From: Eubacteriales bacterium
Lineage (GTDB): Bacteria > Bacillota > Clostridia > Christensenellales > Aristaeellaceae
Assembly (NCBI GenBank): GCA_028705775.1
Contig: JAQWCW010000001.1
Location: 124,001-188,000, forward strand
DNA: 64,000 nucleotides
Direction of reading: 5' to 3'
This document shows positions 7,643-15,585 of this stretch, piece after piece. The notes below the pieces were generated by a model that did no database searches, was not told the DNA's origin, and saw only the letters and a list, made by a program, of their open reading frames with translations. Numbering within the stretch: position 1 is the first letter of the stretch; each line of letters starts with the position of its first letter. Position numbers and translations under genes: made by a program.

Positions 7643-8689
7643 TTACAGCGCGTTTACCACGTTGTAAAGCTCGGCGTTGAAGGCGCGCTTTTCCTTGAGC
7701 GCGTCAACGATTGGCATATAGAAGGTTCTGCCGTTGCGAACGCCGATAACCTGATTGCTTATGCCCTTGCAGAGCAGCTGAACCGCGAGATAGCCCGCTT
7801 CAAAGGCAAAGGCGCTGTCGCGTGCGTTCGGGGTCGCGCCGCGCTGAGTATAGCCCAGAACGGTTGCGCGCGCCTCGACGGAACACATAAGGCGCAGAAC
7901 GCGCGCAAGATTGTGCGCGTCCATCTTTTCGCCGGGGTATACGTTCGCGTCAAGGGGCGCGAGATAGCCGTACAAATCGAAGGGCTTCATGCTCTCCCAG
8001 CAGCCTTCCGCGACCATGACGGTCGAGCGGGTGTTGCCGTGCGCCATCAAATCGTTAAGGCGGGTTGCGACCTCCTCAACAGACCAAGGCTCTTCGGGCA
8101 CAAGCACCTGCTCCGCGCCGGTTGCGACAGCCGTCGTAAGGGCGATGTCGCCGCAATGCCTGCCCATTACCTCTACAACGGCGGGTCTGTCATGGCTTCT
8201 GCTCGTTGCGCGGATAGCGCGAACGGCGTCAACGCATACGTTGACGGCGGTATCGTAGCCTAGGGTCATTTCGGTATAGGCAAGGTCGTTATCAATCGTG
8301 CCGGGGATTCCGATGCAGGGAATTCCCATTTCGCAAAGGCGCATTGCGCCCTGAAAGCTTCCGTCGCCGCCGATAACAACAAGCCCGCCGATGTCCATTT
8401 CGTTGAGCGTGTTAACTGCCGCCTGCCTTACGGCGGGGTCGAGGAATTCCTTGCAGCGGGCGGTTCTCAGATATGTGCCGGGCAGGTCTGCAATATCCAG
8501 CACTGTGTCCAAATCCAGCTCAAGCAAATCGTCCTTTATATTCTGACTTTTGCGCAGAAGGCCGTTGTAGCCGCGCTTAACGCCGACAAGAGGCATTTGC
8601 GCCGCCGCCGCCGCCCTTGCAATGGCAACTACCGCGGAATTCATTCCGGGGCTGTCGCCGCCGCTGGTCAATACGCCGATTTTCTTCAT
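7643..8689 (-). CDS. pfkA: ATP-dependent 6-phosphofructokinase
   Basis: A 348-residue phosphofructokinase, which phosphorylates fructose 6-phosphate in glycolysis in the cytoplasm. TSGGDSPGMN (residues 9-17), VIGGDGSFQGA (105-115), the catalytic PGTIDNDL (129-136) and EVMGRHCGDIA (173-183) are intact. The glycine in PGTIDND, where PPi-dependent enzymes carry lysine, points to ATP as donor. The C-terminal GYTQRGATPNARDSAFA segment fits the effector-site region. It is slightly longer than the 320-residue bacterial norm. An AGGAGA-type ribosome binding site precedes the ATG; the DUF2007 gene lies just upstream and is probably cotranscribed. Confidence 0.92.
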   Translation of the reverse strand: MKKIGVLTSGGDSPGMNSAVVAIARAAAAAQMPLVGVKRGYNGLLRKSQNIKDDLLELDLDTVLDIADLPGTYLRTARCKEFLDPAVRQAAVNTLNEMDIGGLVVIGGDGSFQGAMRLCEMGIPCIGIPGTIDNDLAYTEMTLGYDTAVNVCVDAVRAIRATSRSHDRPAVVEVMGRHCGDIALTTAVATGAEQVLVPEEPWSVEEVATRLNDLMAHGNTRSTVMVAEGCWESMKPFDLYGYLAPLDANVYPGEKMDAHNLARVLRLMCSVEARATVLGYTQRGATPNARDSAFAFEAGYLAVQLLCKGISNQVIGVRNGRTFYMPIVDALKEKRAFNAELYNVVNAL

Positions 8690-8704
8690 AAAATCCTCTC
8701 CTTG

Positions 8705-8920
8705 TCAGACAATTCCATTGTCAAGCAGCAGGGCGCGCGCTTCTTCCGCCTCTGCGGGCAGCACGCGCACCTCGTAGTAATTATCTTCCCCGGAAACGCC
8801 GCGGTAAACAGGGCTGAGCTTGACGAGCACGCCTTCGCGGGCAAGTATTTCTTCAGCTCGCTTGGCTGCGTGCTCGCTTTTTGCCATATGGATTGTTTTC
8901 CATTCAGCCGCGTTCTTCAT
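8705..8920 (-). CDS. DUF2007-like small signal-transducing protein
   Basis: A 71-residue protein. The ATG at 8920 is chosen because AGAGGA lies nine bases upstream; the ATG at 8929 would touch the ribosome binding site. The pattern TIHMAKSEHAAKRAEEILAREGV, then YYEVRVLPAEAEEARALL, matches the small two-strand, two-helix fold of DUF2007 proteins, which often sit near metabolic enzymes and may bind small ligands or partners. It is 15 bp upstream of pfkA, so a link to glycolytic control is possible but speculative. Confidence 0.65.
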   Translation of the reverse strand: MKNAAEWKTIHMAKSEHAAKRAEEILAREGVLVKLSPVYRGVSGEDNYYEVRVLPAEAEEARALLLDNGIV

Positions 8921-8992
8921 TCTCGTCATTCCTCTGAGGGAAATTTATTTGGAAGCAATAACCGTGCAGGCGCAGAGTACGCTTGCCCGTTT

Positions 8993-9001
8993 ATTATAGC
9001 A
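8993..9001 (-). promoter_or_regulatory. extended -10 promoter for DUF2007-pfkA
   Basis: On the minus strand TGCTATAAT forms an extended -10 element with no good -35, about 70 bp upstream of the DUF2007 start. It likely drives the DUF2007-pfkA pair. Confidence 0.5.
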
Positions 9002-9131
9002 CGAACCGTTCCCTGCCGCCACCACCATTCAATACATTTTATGAAGCCAAAGCAAGTCATTTTTGAGGCGCAGGGGGCGTTTTCGTAATTTTCGTGATTA
9101 ATTTATCAAGCGGGAAAGCGTTCGCGGCGCG

Positions 9132-11750
9132 CTATTTCTCTTTTCTGCCCATCGCCTCGCGCATTGCGCGGGCAACCGCCTTGTCGCCGGAGGGGTGCAG
9201 GGAGTTGCGCCGGAGTATGTCCGCAATCGCAATCCGCGCCTTTTTAACGTCCCCGTACAGCTCGGAGGACGGAACGCGCAGCGCTCCGCTGCCCAGAATC
9301 ATCATCTGCTCAGGGCCGTCCGATGTCGCAACGTAGACCCGCGCCTTTCTGCCGATGTCGTAAACGGTTTTTTCTATATAGCTGTCCGCCGTTTCGCTTT
9401 CCTTTGTGTAAACGACGGTTATTCCCTTGTACTCCTCTTTGGAGCCTGTGTTTCCCGCTACCTTATATGCGTCGAAAACCAGAATGGTTTCGCGCGGATA
9501 GTAGCCCTTGTAGTTGGCAAGAATGTCCATCAGGCTCTGCCGCGCGTCCTGAAGGCTCTTTTCGGAAAGCTTTTTAAGCTCGTCCCACGCAAAGATAATA
9601 TTGTAGCCGTCCACAATCAGATATTCCTTTAGCGGCTCTTTTTCCGACAAAGCCGCGGGCGCTGCGGCTTGCGCGCTTTTTTCTTCGCTCTCTGTTTCGT
9701 GTTGCTTTATTTGCGGCTTTGCTTCCCTTCGCTTGATTTTGCCGTAGGTGCGCTCGTAAATACGCATCAGCTCCATGTCTTCCTCGGCGCCGCCTGAAAG
9801 CCCGCTCTTTTCCGCCGCCCTTTGCGGCTGCCTGCCCGTCTCCTCGGGCGCTCTTTCGCCGCCCTCCTTGATGTGCATGAAATCGGGCGCCTTGTCCCAT
9901 TTTACGAAATATCCCGCGCCGTTTGCGCAGAATACGGAATCCGCCGGATTAAGCCCGTCCTTTTCAGGCTCGTAGCCGATTTCCGCAACTATTCTGTCCT
10001 GCTCCGCGCAGGGAGCGTAGCCGCGCAGGGAGCAGCTGAGCCTGCCCCTTCCGCGCGTGTAGGCGCTCACGTCGCGGGCATAATAGCGCGCGCTTCTTAC
10101 GGGCGCGGCGGCTGAAATAAGCGCCGTCTGCCCGAAAAGCTCGGGCGGCTCGACCGTCCCGCCCATTTCCGTTATATCGCTAAGCGCCCTTCCGACAGCC
10201 TCCTGCGGCACTTCAAGGCTTATATTGTACCAAGGCTCAAGCAGCACTGATTTGCCGCTCATAAGCCCCTGCCTGACGGCTCTCTGCGCCGCCTCGCGGA
10301 AATCGCCGCCCTCCGTGTGCTTGAGGTGCGCGCGCCCCGCCGTCAGCGTTATCTTAACGTCGCTGAGCGGCGAGCCGGTAAGCACGCCCATATGCCGCTT
10401 TTCCGCAAGCGCGGAGATTATCTGCCGCTGCCATGAGCGGGCAAGCTCGTCCTCAGGAACAGCCGTTTCGTAGGTTATTCCGCTTCCGCGCGCGGCAGGC
10501 TCGATGGTAAGACGCACCTCCGCATAATGGCGCAGAGGCTCAAAATGCCCGACTCCCGTTACCTTTTCCGAAACGGTTTCCCTGTAAAGAATGCTTCCGC
10601 CCGTAAAGGCGACTGCCAAGCCGAACCTGTCCAGCATAAGGCGCGAGAGAATTTCAAGCTGAACCTCGCCCATCAGCTGAACGTGAATTTCCTTCACCGC
10701 CTCGCTGAAAACGACGTTGAGCGACGGCTCCTCCTCCTCAAGCTGCCTGAGCTTTTCGATGAGCGTCGCGCTGTCGCAGCCGTCGGGCGGCACTGCGCGC
10801 CATGTGAATACAGGCTCAAGCAGCATATGCGAAATGCCGCTTTCAAGCCCAAGCCCTTCGCCCGCGCGGGATTTTGAAAGCCCCGTCACGGCGCATACCT
10901 CGCCGGCAGAAGCCTCCTGCGCAAGCGTGTATTTATCGCCGGAGTACTGGCGGATTTGGTTTACCTTTTCCGTAAGCCCGCCGGCTGAAAGCGCGTCCTT
11001 TACGCGTAGGCAGCCGCCGGTTATTTTGAGCCATGTAAGGCGCGCTCCGGCGCTGTCGCGGGTTATCTTGTATGCCCTTGCGGAAAATCCGTCCTGATAT
11101 TTTTTCGCCCGCATATAGCCGCATATTCCGGAAAGCAGCGCGCCGACGCCCTCAAGGCGAAGCGCCGAGCCGAAATAGCAGGGGAAAAGGCGGCGCGTCA
11201 AAATCAGCTCCGAAATCAGCTCGTCCGATATTTTTTCGCCGCTGAGGTATTCGGAAAGCGCCTCCTCCGAGCAGGTTGCGATTCTTTCGTCCCTTTCGTC
11301 AGAAAGCATATCCGCGGCGGAATCGGACAGCCGCAGGTGAATTTCGCCAAGCAGCTTTTCCTTGTCGGCTACGGGCATATCCATTTTGTTTATGAATATG
11401 AAGGTTGGTATTTTATAGCTTTCAAGCAGCCGCCACAGGGTCATCGTATGCCCCTCTATGCCGTCTGAGCCGCTGATTAGCAGCACGGCGCAGTCCATTG
11501 CGGAAAGCGCCCTTTCCATTTCGCCCGAAAAATCAACGTGCCCGGGCGTGTCCATCAGGGTAATCTTAACGCCGTCGTATTCGATTCGCGCCTGCTTGGA
11601 AAATATGGTTATTCCCTTTTCACGCTCCTGCGCGTCCGTGTCAAGGAAGGCGTCTTTGTTATCGACGCGCCCCAGCCTTCTGATTGCGCCGCTCTTATAG
11701 AGCATAGCCTCGCAGAGGGTGGTTTTGCCCGCGTCAACGTGCGCAAGCAT
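9132..11750 (-). CDS. TetM-like ribosomal GTPase fused to a YacP/Rae1-type NYN nuclease domain
   Basis: An 872-residue two-part protein counted from the ATG at 11750. The N-terminal ~640 residues are a translation-factor GTPase of the Tet(M)/Tet(O) ribosomal-protection class: LAHVDAGKTT (2-11), EREKGITI (42-49), DTPGHVDF (67-74), NKMD (121-124), then EF-G-like domains. A charged linker (about 610-705) leads to an NYN domain (about 710-872): YLIVDGYNIIFAW, ILVFDAYK, ESETADSYIEK and VYVATSD hold the acidic residues expected of PIN-like RNases. YacP/Rae1 of Bacillus cuts mRNA in the ribosomal A site; joining it to an A-site-binding GTPase suggests ribosome rescue. Tetracycline resistance is possible but not implied. 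The start is uncertain: no ATG, GTG or TTG lies upstream in frame, though the frame and AAGGGGG suggest an ACG at 11781-11783. ylmH precedes it. Confidence 0.85.
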   Translation of the reverse strand: MLAHVDAGKTTLCEAMLYKSGAIRRLGRVDNKDAFLDTDAQEREKGITIFSKQARIEYDGVKITLMDTPGHVDFSGEMERALSAMDCAVLLISGSDGIEGHTMTLWRLLESYKIPTFIFINKMDMPVADKEKLLGEIHLRLSDSAADMLSDERDERIATCSEEALSEYLSGEKISDELISELILTRRLFPCYFGSALRLEGVGALLSGICGYMRAKKYQDGFSARAYKITRDSAGARLTWLKITGGCLRVKDALSAGGLTEKVNQIRQYSGDKYTLAQEASAGEVCAVTGLSKSRAGEGLGLESGISHMLLEPVFTWRAVPPDGCDSATLIEKLRQLEEEEPSLNVVFSEAVKEIHVQLMGEVQLEILSRLMLDRFGLAVAFTGGSILYRETVSEKVTGVGHFEPLRHYAEVRLTIEPAARGSGITYETAVPEDELARSWQRQIISALAEKRHMGVLTGSPLSDVKITLTAGRAHLKHTEGGDFREAAQRAVRQGLMSGKSVLLEPWYNISLEVPQEAVGRALSDITEMGGTVEPPELFGQTALISAAAPVRSARYYARDVSAYTRGRGRLSCSLRGYAPCAEQDRIVAEIGYEPEKDGLNPADSVFCANGAGYFVKWDKAPDFMHIKEGGERAPEETGRQPQRAAEKSGLSGGAEEDMELMRIYERTYGKIKRREAKPQIKQHETESEEKSAQAAAPAALSEKEPLKEYLIVDGYNIIFAWDELKKLSEKSLQDARQSLMDILANYKGYYPRETILVFDAYKVAGNTGSKEEYKGITVVYTKESETADSYIEKTVYDIGRKARVYVATSDGPEQMMILGSGALRVPSSELYGDVKKARIAIADILRRNSLHPSGDKAVARAMREAMGRKEK

Positions 11751-11796
11751 TCCAACGGCTATTGATTTCGATTTGTCCGCCGTACTCTCCGCCCCC

Positions 11797-12543
11797 TTAC
11801 GAATACGCCTTGATAAGAAGGCTGCTTTTTCCCTTTTTGGTCTGCCCCTCGACGCCGATATACAAGGCTCTGCCGTAGCCGCGAACGGATATGACCTGCC
11901 CTTCCTTCAGCGTATAGTCGGGGCGCAGGCATTCCGAATCGTCAACCATGACCTTTCCCGTGCGGGAGAGCGCCTGAGCGTCCCCGCGGCTCAGGTGATA
12001 TAGATGCGCTATAACCGCGTCGACGCGCGGCGAGGCAACCTGAAGGCGCACGTCGCGCGTTTTGCGCATTTCGCCCTCCGGCATCGCCGCTGCTTCTGCG
12101 CTTACGTCCGTATTTCCTATTTTGGTAAGCGAGCCGCATATGTAGTCCGCCATGTTTTTTATGCAGAATACATACGCCGCGCCGTCCCTGATGATAATAT
12201 CGCCGGTTACATCCCGCTCGATTCCAAGCCCCATCAGCGAGCCGAGCGCGTCCCTGTGCTCAAGCCTGCCCGCAAAGCGCGCGTTTCGCGGCTTTGCGCA
12301 CACGCACGAAAGCGGAAACTCGCTTTCCTCAATTTCCCTTTCGTCGCATACGCCGAGAATCCGCCTCTCGCAGCCCTCCGCGCCCCCGAAAAGCTTATAA
12401 AAGCAGCCTGCGCCCTTCATAGCCGCCTCGGCTTCCTTCTGCTGCGCTAGGTTAAGAAAGCGGCTGAAAACAGGCGCGGGGCGGTTTTTCGCCCGTGCCG
12501 CCATGGAAAGATAATACTCGCGTCCCTCGTCCGTATTCCTCAC
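11797..12543 (-). CDS. ylmH: YlmH-type S4-domain RNA-binding protein
   Basis: About 248 residues from the GTG at 12543; ATG at 12504 is the alternative. The GTG is preferred because it keeps the N-terminal helix seen in YlmH proteins before the conserved RFLNLAQQKEAE block. The C-terminal ~70 residues (PRVDAVIAHLYHLSRGDAQALSRTGKVMVD...GQVISVRGYGRA) are an S4 RNA-binding domain. YlmH proteins bind the large ribosomal subunit, and the Bacillus homologue has been linked to ribosome-associated quality control; usually ylmH sits in the division cluster near divIVA. Here it lies immediately upstream of the GTPase-NYN fusion, so the two are probably cotranscribed. Confidence 0.83.
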   Translation of the reverse strand: MRNTDEGREYYLSMAARAKNRPAPVFSRFLNLAQQKEAEAAMKGAGCFYKLFGGAEGCERRILGVCDEREIEESEFPLSCVCAKPRNARFAGRLEHRDALGSLMGLGIERDVTGDIIIRDGAAYVFCIKNMADYICGSLTKIGNTDVSAEAAAMPEGEMRKTRDVRLQVASPRVDAVIAHLYHLSRGDAQALSRTGKVMVDDSECLRPDYTLKEGQVISVRGYGRALYIGVEGQTKKGKSSLLIKAYS

Positions 12544-12549
12544 CGCCAA

Positions 12550-12568
12550 ACATAAAAACGTTTTATGT
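12550..12568 (-). promoter_or_regulatory. palindrome at the ylmH transcription start
   Basis: ACATAAAA and TTTTATGT form perfect 8-bp arms around ACG, lying right at the predicted start of transcription. It could be an operator or a weak 5' hairpin that hides the ribosome binding site of the GTG start. Confidence 0.35.
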
Positions 12569-12572
12569 AAAT

Positions 12573-12602
12573 ATTCTATAACGCAAATGCAGCGTTTGTC
12601 AA
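12573..12602 (-). promoter_or_regulatory. sigma-A promoter of the ylmH - GTPase/NYN operon
   Basis: On the minus strand TTGACA (plus 12597-12602), then TAGAAT (12573-12578) at 18 bp or TATAGA at 16 bp. Transcription would start near 12566. Confidence 0.6.
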
Positions 12603-12641
12603 TCGGCGCGCGGGTTTCGCTTCCGGCAAGGGCAGAGAACC

Positions 12642-12681
12642 GAAAAAAGGCTGCCATGGACGGAATCATCCGCGGCAGCCT
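12642..12681 (-). terminator. terminator of the DUF2798 gene
   Basis: On the minus strand AGGCTGCC pairs with GGCAGCCT, with extra pairing in the loop, followed by TTTTTT. It is a strong intrinsic terminator about 25 bp after the DUF2798 stop codon. Confidence 0.8.
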
Positions 12682-12705
12682 CCTTGAATTGTTCGGCTGT
12701 ATGCC

Positions 12706-13266
12706 TTACACTTCCGCGCTCAGCGCTTCGTTCCTTTTATAAATCGTCTTGAACACCTTTCTCACCAGCGGCTGAATGAAGAAAAGCTGAGTGAAGAAGG
12801 CGAAGGGGAAGTTGAAGCAGACGAGCTTCAGCCATGAGGCGAGCAAGGAAACCGCGCTGAAGCCCGCGTAATAGGGATAGTAGAGGAAGGCGGCGATGAA
12901 GCTCATTGCGGGGCACATAAGCCCGACGGTTGCGCAGATTATCGCGCTTTCCATTATTACGGGGTGGGTTTTCGCGGGGTCGAACACCTTTGAGGCGAGC
13001 TTGAAGGAGAGCGGGCTGCCCATCAGCATTTCAAGCGAATAGGCAAACGCGAAGTCGATAAGCACAACCGCCCAGATTGGCAGATTGCTTCCGAGCATAT
13101 ACACTCCGCCGAGCTTGTTTATCGCCGAAAGAACGCTTCCCTCTCCGGCAGCCGCCATCAGCGCCCCCGCGTTTATAACGTACAGGCTGTAAAATACGTA
13201 GGCGTGAACCGTCACGATTACGGTCAGAAGCGCAAAAACCGCGCGCTCCGCTTGATTGCGAGGCAT
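12706..13266 (-). CDS. DUF2798-type membrane protein
   Basis: A 186-residue membrane protein. The ATG at 13266 has GGAG eight bases upstream; the longer open frame starts without one. The N-terminus MPRNQAERAVFALL is typical of DUF2798 proteins, and two DUF2798-like units (each with two hydrophobic helices) can be seen at about residues 8-85 and 105-180, the second ending in FFIQPLVRKVF. Function is unknown in the family. A strong minus-strand promoter lies 190 bp upstream with a terminator in between, so expression may be controlled by attenuation. Confidence 0.75.
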   Translation of the reverse strand: MPRNQAERAVFALLTVIVTVHAYVFYSLYVINAGALMAAAGEGSVLSAINKLGGVYMLGSNLPIWAVVLIDFAFAYSLEMLMGSPLSFKLASKVFDPAKTHPVIMESAIICATVGLMCPAMSFIAAFLYYPYYAGFSAVSLLASWLKLVCFNFPFAFFTQLFFIQPLVRKVFKTIYKRNEALSAEV

Positions 13267-13330
13267 GAAACCATCTCCATTTCGTTTGCTTGCTGAAAAT
13301 TTACGCACATAAAAACACACGGGAACGCGA

Positions 13331-13364
13331 AAATCAAAAATTACGGCTCGATTCGTGCCGTAAT
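13331..13364 (-). terminator. intrinsic terminator inside the DUF2798 leader
   Basis: On the minus strand ATTACGGC (13357-13364) pairs with GCCGTAAT (13340-13347) around a 9-nt loop, followed by TTTTTGATTTT. It lies between the promoter at 13454 and the gene start at 13266. Confidence 0.7.
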
Positions 13365-13447
13365 CAGATTTATGTACTCGCGTACCACGTGTGTCGTTTA
13401 CGAATTCTTCCCGCGTATGAAGCGCGGGCGCTTGTTATTCAGCTGCG
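13334..13447 (-). ncRNA. putative ~113-nt leader RNA or sRNA upstream of the DUF2798 gene
   Basis: Transcription from the consensus promoter at 13454-13482 would give an RNA of about 113 nt ending at the terminator 13331-13364. It contains a CCCGCG-CGCGGG hairpin and a GTAC-GCGA-GTAC hairpin before the terminator. It may be a free small RNA or an attenuator/riboswitch. I could not match it to a riboswitch class by eye. Confidence 0.45.
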
Positions 13448-13453
13448 GGTGTG

Positions 13454-13482
13454 ATTATAGCAAACTGCAAAGCCGTTGTCAA
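13454..13482 (-). promoter_or_regulatory. consensus sigma-A promoter (leader RNA / DUF2798)
   Basis: On the minus strand TTGACA, exactly 17 bp and TATAAT: a perfect consensus promoter. It drives the leader RNA and, on read-through, the DUF2798 gene. Confidence 0.75.
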
Positions 13483-13534
13483 AGCGCTGCTGCGGCAAAT
13501 TTTCCGCGCCTCAGGGCATATGGCGCGAAAACGT

Positions 13535-13563
13535 TTGTCAACAGGGGCGCAATGTAATATAAT
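13535..13563 (+). promoter_or_regulatory. sigma-A promoter of the GH13 gene
   Basis: TTGTCA (13535-13540), 17 bp, TATAAT (13558-13563). Transcription from about 13570 leaves an 80-nt leader before the TTG start at 13652. Confidence 0.7.
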
Positions 13564-13651
13564 GAACATGAAATCGAAGCGCGGGCAGCCGGCTTTAAGT
13601 GGCGCTTTCATCAAATGCATTCGCTGCTGCGTTTATAAGGAGAGTTTTCTT

Positions 13652-15556
13652 TTGTATCATAATACCAGAAGCGAAGAATACAGACTGCCGACGGGAGCGC
13701 TCACGGCGGGCGAGAGGGTAAGGCTGCGCTTTGCTGCGCCCGAGGACGCGGAAAGGGTTTATCTTCGCGCGTGGGACGGCGCCGAGCGCCTGCTGCCGAT
13801 GGCGAAAATCGAAAACGATATGTACGAGGTAACCGCGAGAGCGCCTGACGCGCCCGGGCTTTGGTGGTATTTCTTCAAGGTTGAAACGCCGCATGGCACG
13901 CGCTATTACGGCAATAACGAAAGGCGCGCTGGCGGCGAGGGCAAGGAATATGATTTTGAGCCGCCGTCCTTTCAGGTAACCGTTCGCTTCGCCGCCTTTG
14001 AGCCGCCGAAATGGCTGCGCAACGGAATAATGTATCAGATTTTCCCCGACCGCTTCCGCAAAGCGCCTACGAAGGCGGTATGCGCAAGAAGCGATATTAT
14101 CCTGCATGAAAACTGGAACGAGCAGCCGCTTACGGACGTCAACAATGAAACGGGCGATAATATGGCGCGCGATTTCTTCGGCGGAACGCTCACCGGAATA
14201 AAGGAAAAGCTTGGCTATCTTGAAGCGCTCGGCGTTACCGTGCTTTACATCAATCCCGTTTTTTCCGCGCATTCAAATCACCGCTATGACACCTCCGATT
14301 ACAGCGTAATCGACTCGCTTCTCGGCACAAACGAGGAGTTTGCCGAAATGTGCGCGGAGGCGGAAAAGCACGGAATCCGCGTAATTCTCGACGGCGTTTT
14401 CAGCCATACGGGCGCGGACAGCGTGTATTTCAATAAGGATGGGCGCTTCGGCGCGGGCGGAGCGTATAACGATAAAAACAGCCCGTATTTCAACTGGTAT
14501 ACCTTCAAAAACTTCCCTGATGAGTACGAGTGCTGGTGGAATTTCCCCACGCTGCCGAACGTCAGCGAGCTTTATCCGAGCTATCTTGACTACATAGTTG
14601 AGGGCGGGGACAGTATAATCAAGGAGTGGCTCAGGCGCGGCGCGAGCGGCTGGAGGCTCGATGTTGCGGACGAGCTTCCGATGCCCTTCCTGCGCGCCCT
14701 GCGGCACGCCGTAAAGGAAACGAACGCGGACGCTGCGATTATCGGCGAGGTCTGGGAGGACGCGAGCCATAAAACGGCATACGGGGAGCTGCGCTCCTAC
14801 TGCGTCGGCGATACGCTTGACACCGTAATGAACTATCCGCTGTACGAGGCGCTTTCCGCTTTCCTGCTTTTGAAAATTACCGCCGGCGAAACGGCGGAGC
14901 GCATAAATATTATGCGCGAAAACTATCCGGCGGGCTTCTTTTACTCGCTGATGAACCTTACCGGCAGCCATGACCGTGCGCGAATCCTGAACGTGCTTGC
15001 GGGCAAGGACGGCGAAAATGTTCCGCGCGAGAAGCGCGGCGAAATGAAGCTTACCAAGGAGGAGCGCGCGACCGCCGTAAGCCGCTATATGATGTACCTG
15101 CGCTTCATAATGTGCTTCCCCGGAATGCCGTCCGTCTATTACGGCGACGAGGCGGGAATGGAGGGCGCCGCAGACCCGTGTTGCCGCGCGCCGTATCCGT
15201 GGGGCGCAGAGGATGAGCGGATACTCGGCTTTGCAAAGCAAGAAATCAGGCGCAGAAAGAGCAGCGACGTTCTCAGAAACGGCGCTATGAGCGTTTCCGC
15301 GCTTTCGGACGACGTGCTTATGCTCAAGCGCGAAATTTCCGGCGGGCAGAATGCGTTCGGCGAAAGCGCGCAGAACGGCTTGGCTGTGCTTTATCTCAAC
15401 CGCTCCGATAAGCCGCAGCGCGTGCCTGCCGACTTCTCGCTTGCGCTTCCCGATATGCCCGCGGTTGACGGCGACGTTTCCATTTCTCTGGCGGGCGATA
15501 CATGGATGCTCTGGCTCAAGCCCCTTTCGGCTGTTTTGTTTACAAGCGGCGATTAA
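13652..15556 (+). CDS. GH13 alpha-amylase family enzyme (neopullulanase/cyclomaltodextrinase-like)
   Basis: A 634-residue cytoplasmic glycoside hydrolase. The TTG at 13652 is taken as start because TAAGGAGAG lies just upstream and the promoter at 13535 rules out the longer open frame. Residues ~1-110 look like a CBM34-type N-terminal domain. The catalytic barrel holds GH13 regions: DGVFSHTG (247-254), GWRLDVADEL with nucleophile Asp337, IGEVW with acid/base Glu366, and TGSHD with Asp441. The MYQIFPDRF opening is typical of neopullulanase and maltogenic amylase. No signal peptide, so it probably breaks imported maltodextrins. It opens a run with an alpha/beta hydrolase and a GH43 enzyme. Confidence 0.9.
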   Translation: MYHNTRSEEYRLPTGALTAGERVRLRFAAPEDAERVYLRAWDGAERLLPMAKIENDMYEVTARAPDAPGLWWYFFKVETPHGTRYYGNNERRAGGEGKEYDFEPPSFQVTVRFAAFEPPKWLRNGIMYQIFPDRFRKAPTKAVCARSDIILHENWNEQPLTDVNNETGDNMARDFFGGTLTGIKEKLGYLEALGVTVLYINPVFSAHSNHRYDTSDYSVIDSLLGTNEEFAEMCAEAEKHGIRVILDGVFSHTGADSVYFNKDGRFGAGGAYNDKNSPYFNWYTFKNFPDEYECWWNFPTLPNVSELYPSYLDYIVEGGDSIIKEWLRRGASGWRLDVADELPMPFLRALRHAVKETNADAAIIGEVWEDASHKTAYGELRSYCVGDTLDTVMNYPLYEALSAFLLLKITAGETAERINIMRENYPAGFFYSLMNLTGSHDRARILNVLAGKDGENVPREKRGEMKLTKEERATAVSRYMMYLRFIMCFPGMPSVYYGDEAGMEGAADPCCRAPYPWGAEDERILGFAKQEIRRRKSSDVLRNGAMSVSALSDDVLMLKREISGGQNAFGESAQNGLAVLYLNRSDKPQRVPADFSLALPDMPAVDGDVSISLAGDTWMLWLKPLSAVLFTSGD

Positions 15557-15585
15557 TCGCCCCGACCATCGGGAGGTGACGCTTT

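Noticed and set aside
9132..11750. Calling the TetM-like gene a tetracycline resistance determinant
   Set aside because: The NYN fusion and the ylmH neighbour point to a housekeeping ribosome role; resistance cannot be inferred from the family alone.
14273..15241. 322-residue minus-strand open frame across the GH13 gene
   Set aside because: Antisense to the catalytic domain with all GH13 motifs; no start signals.
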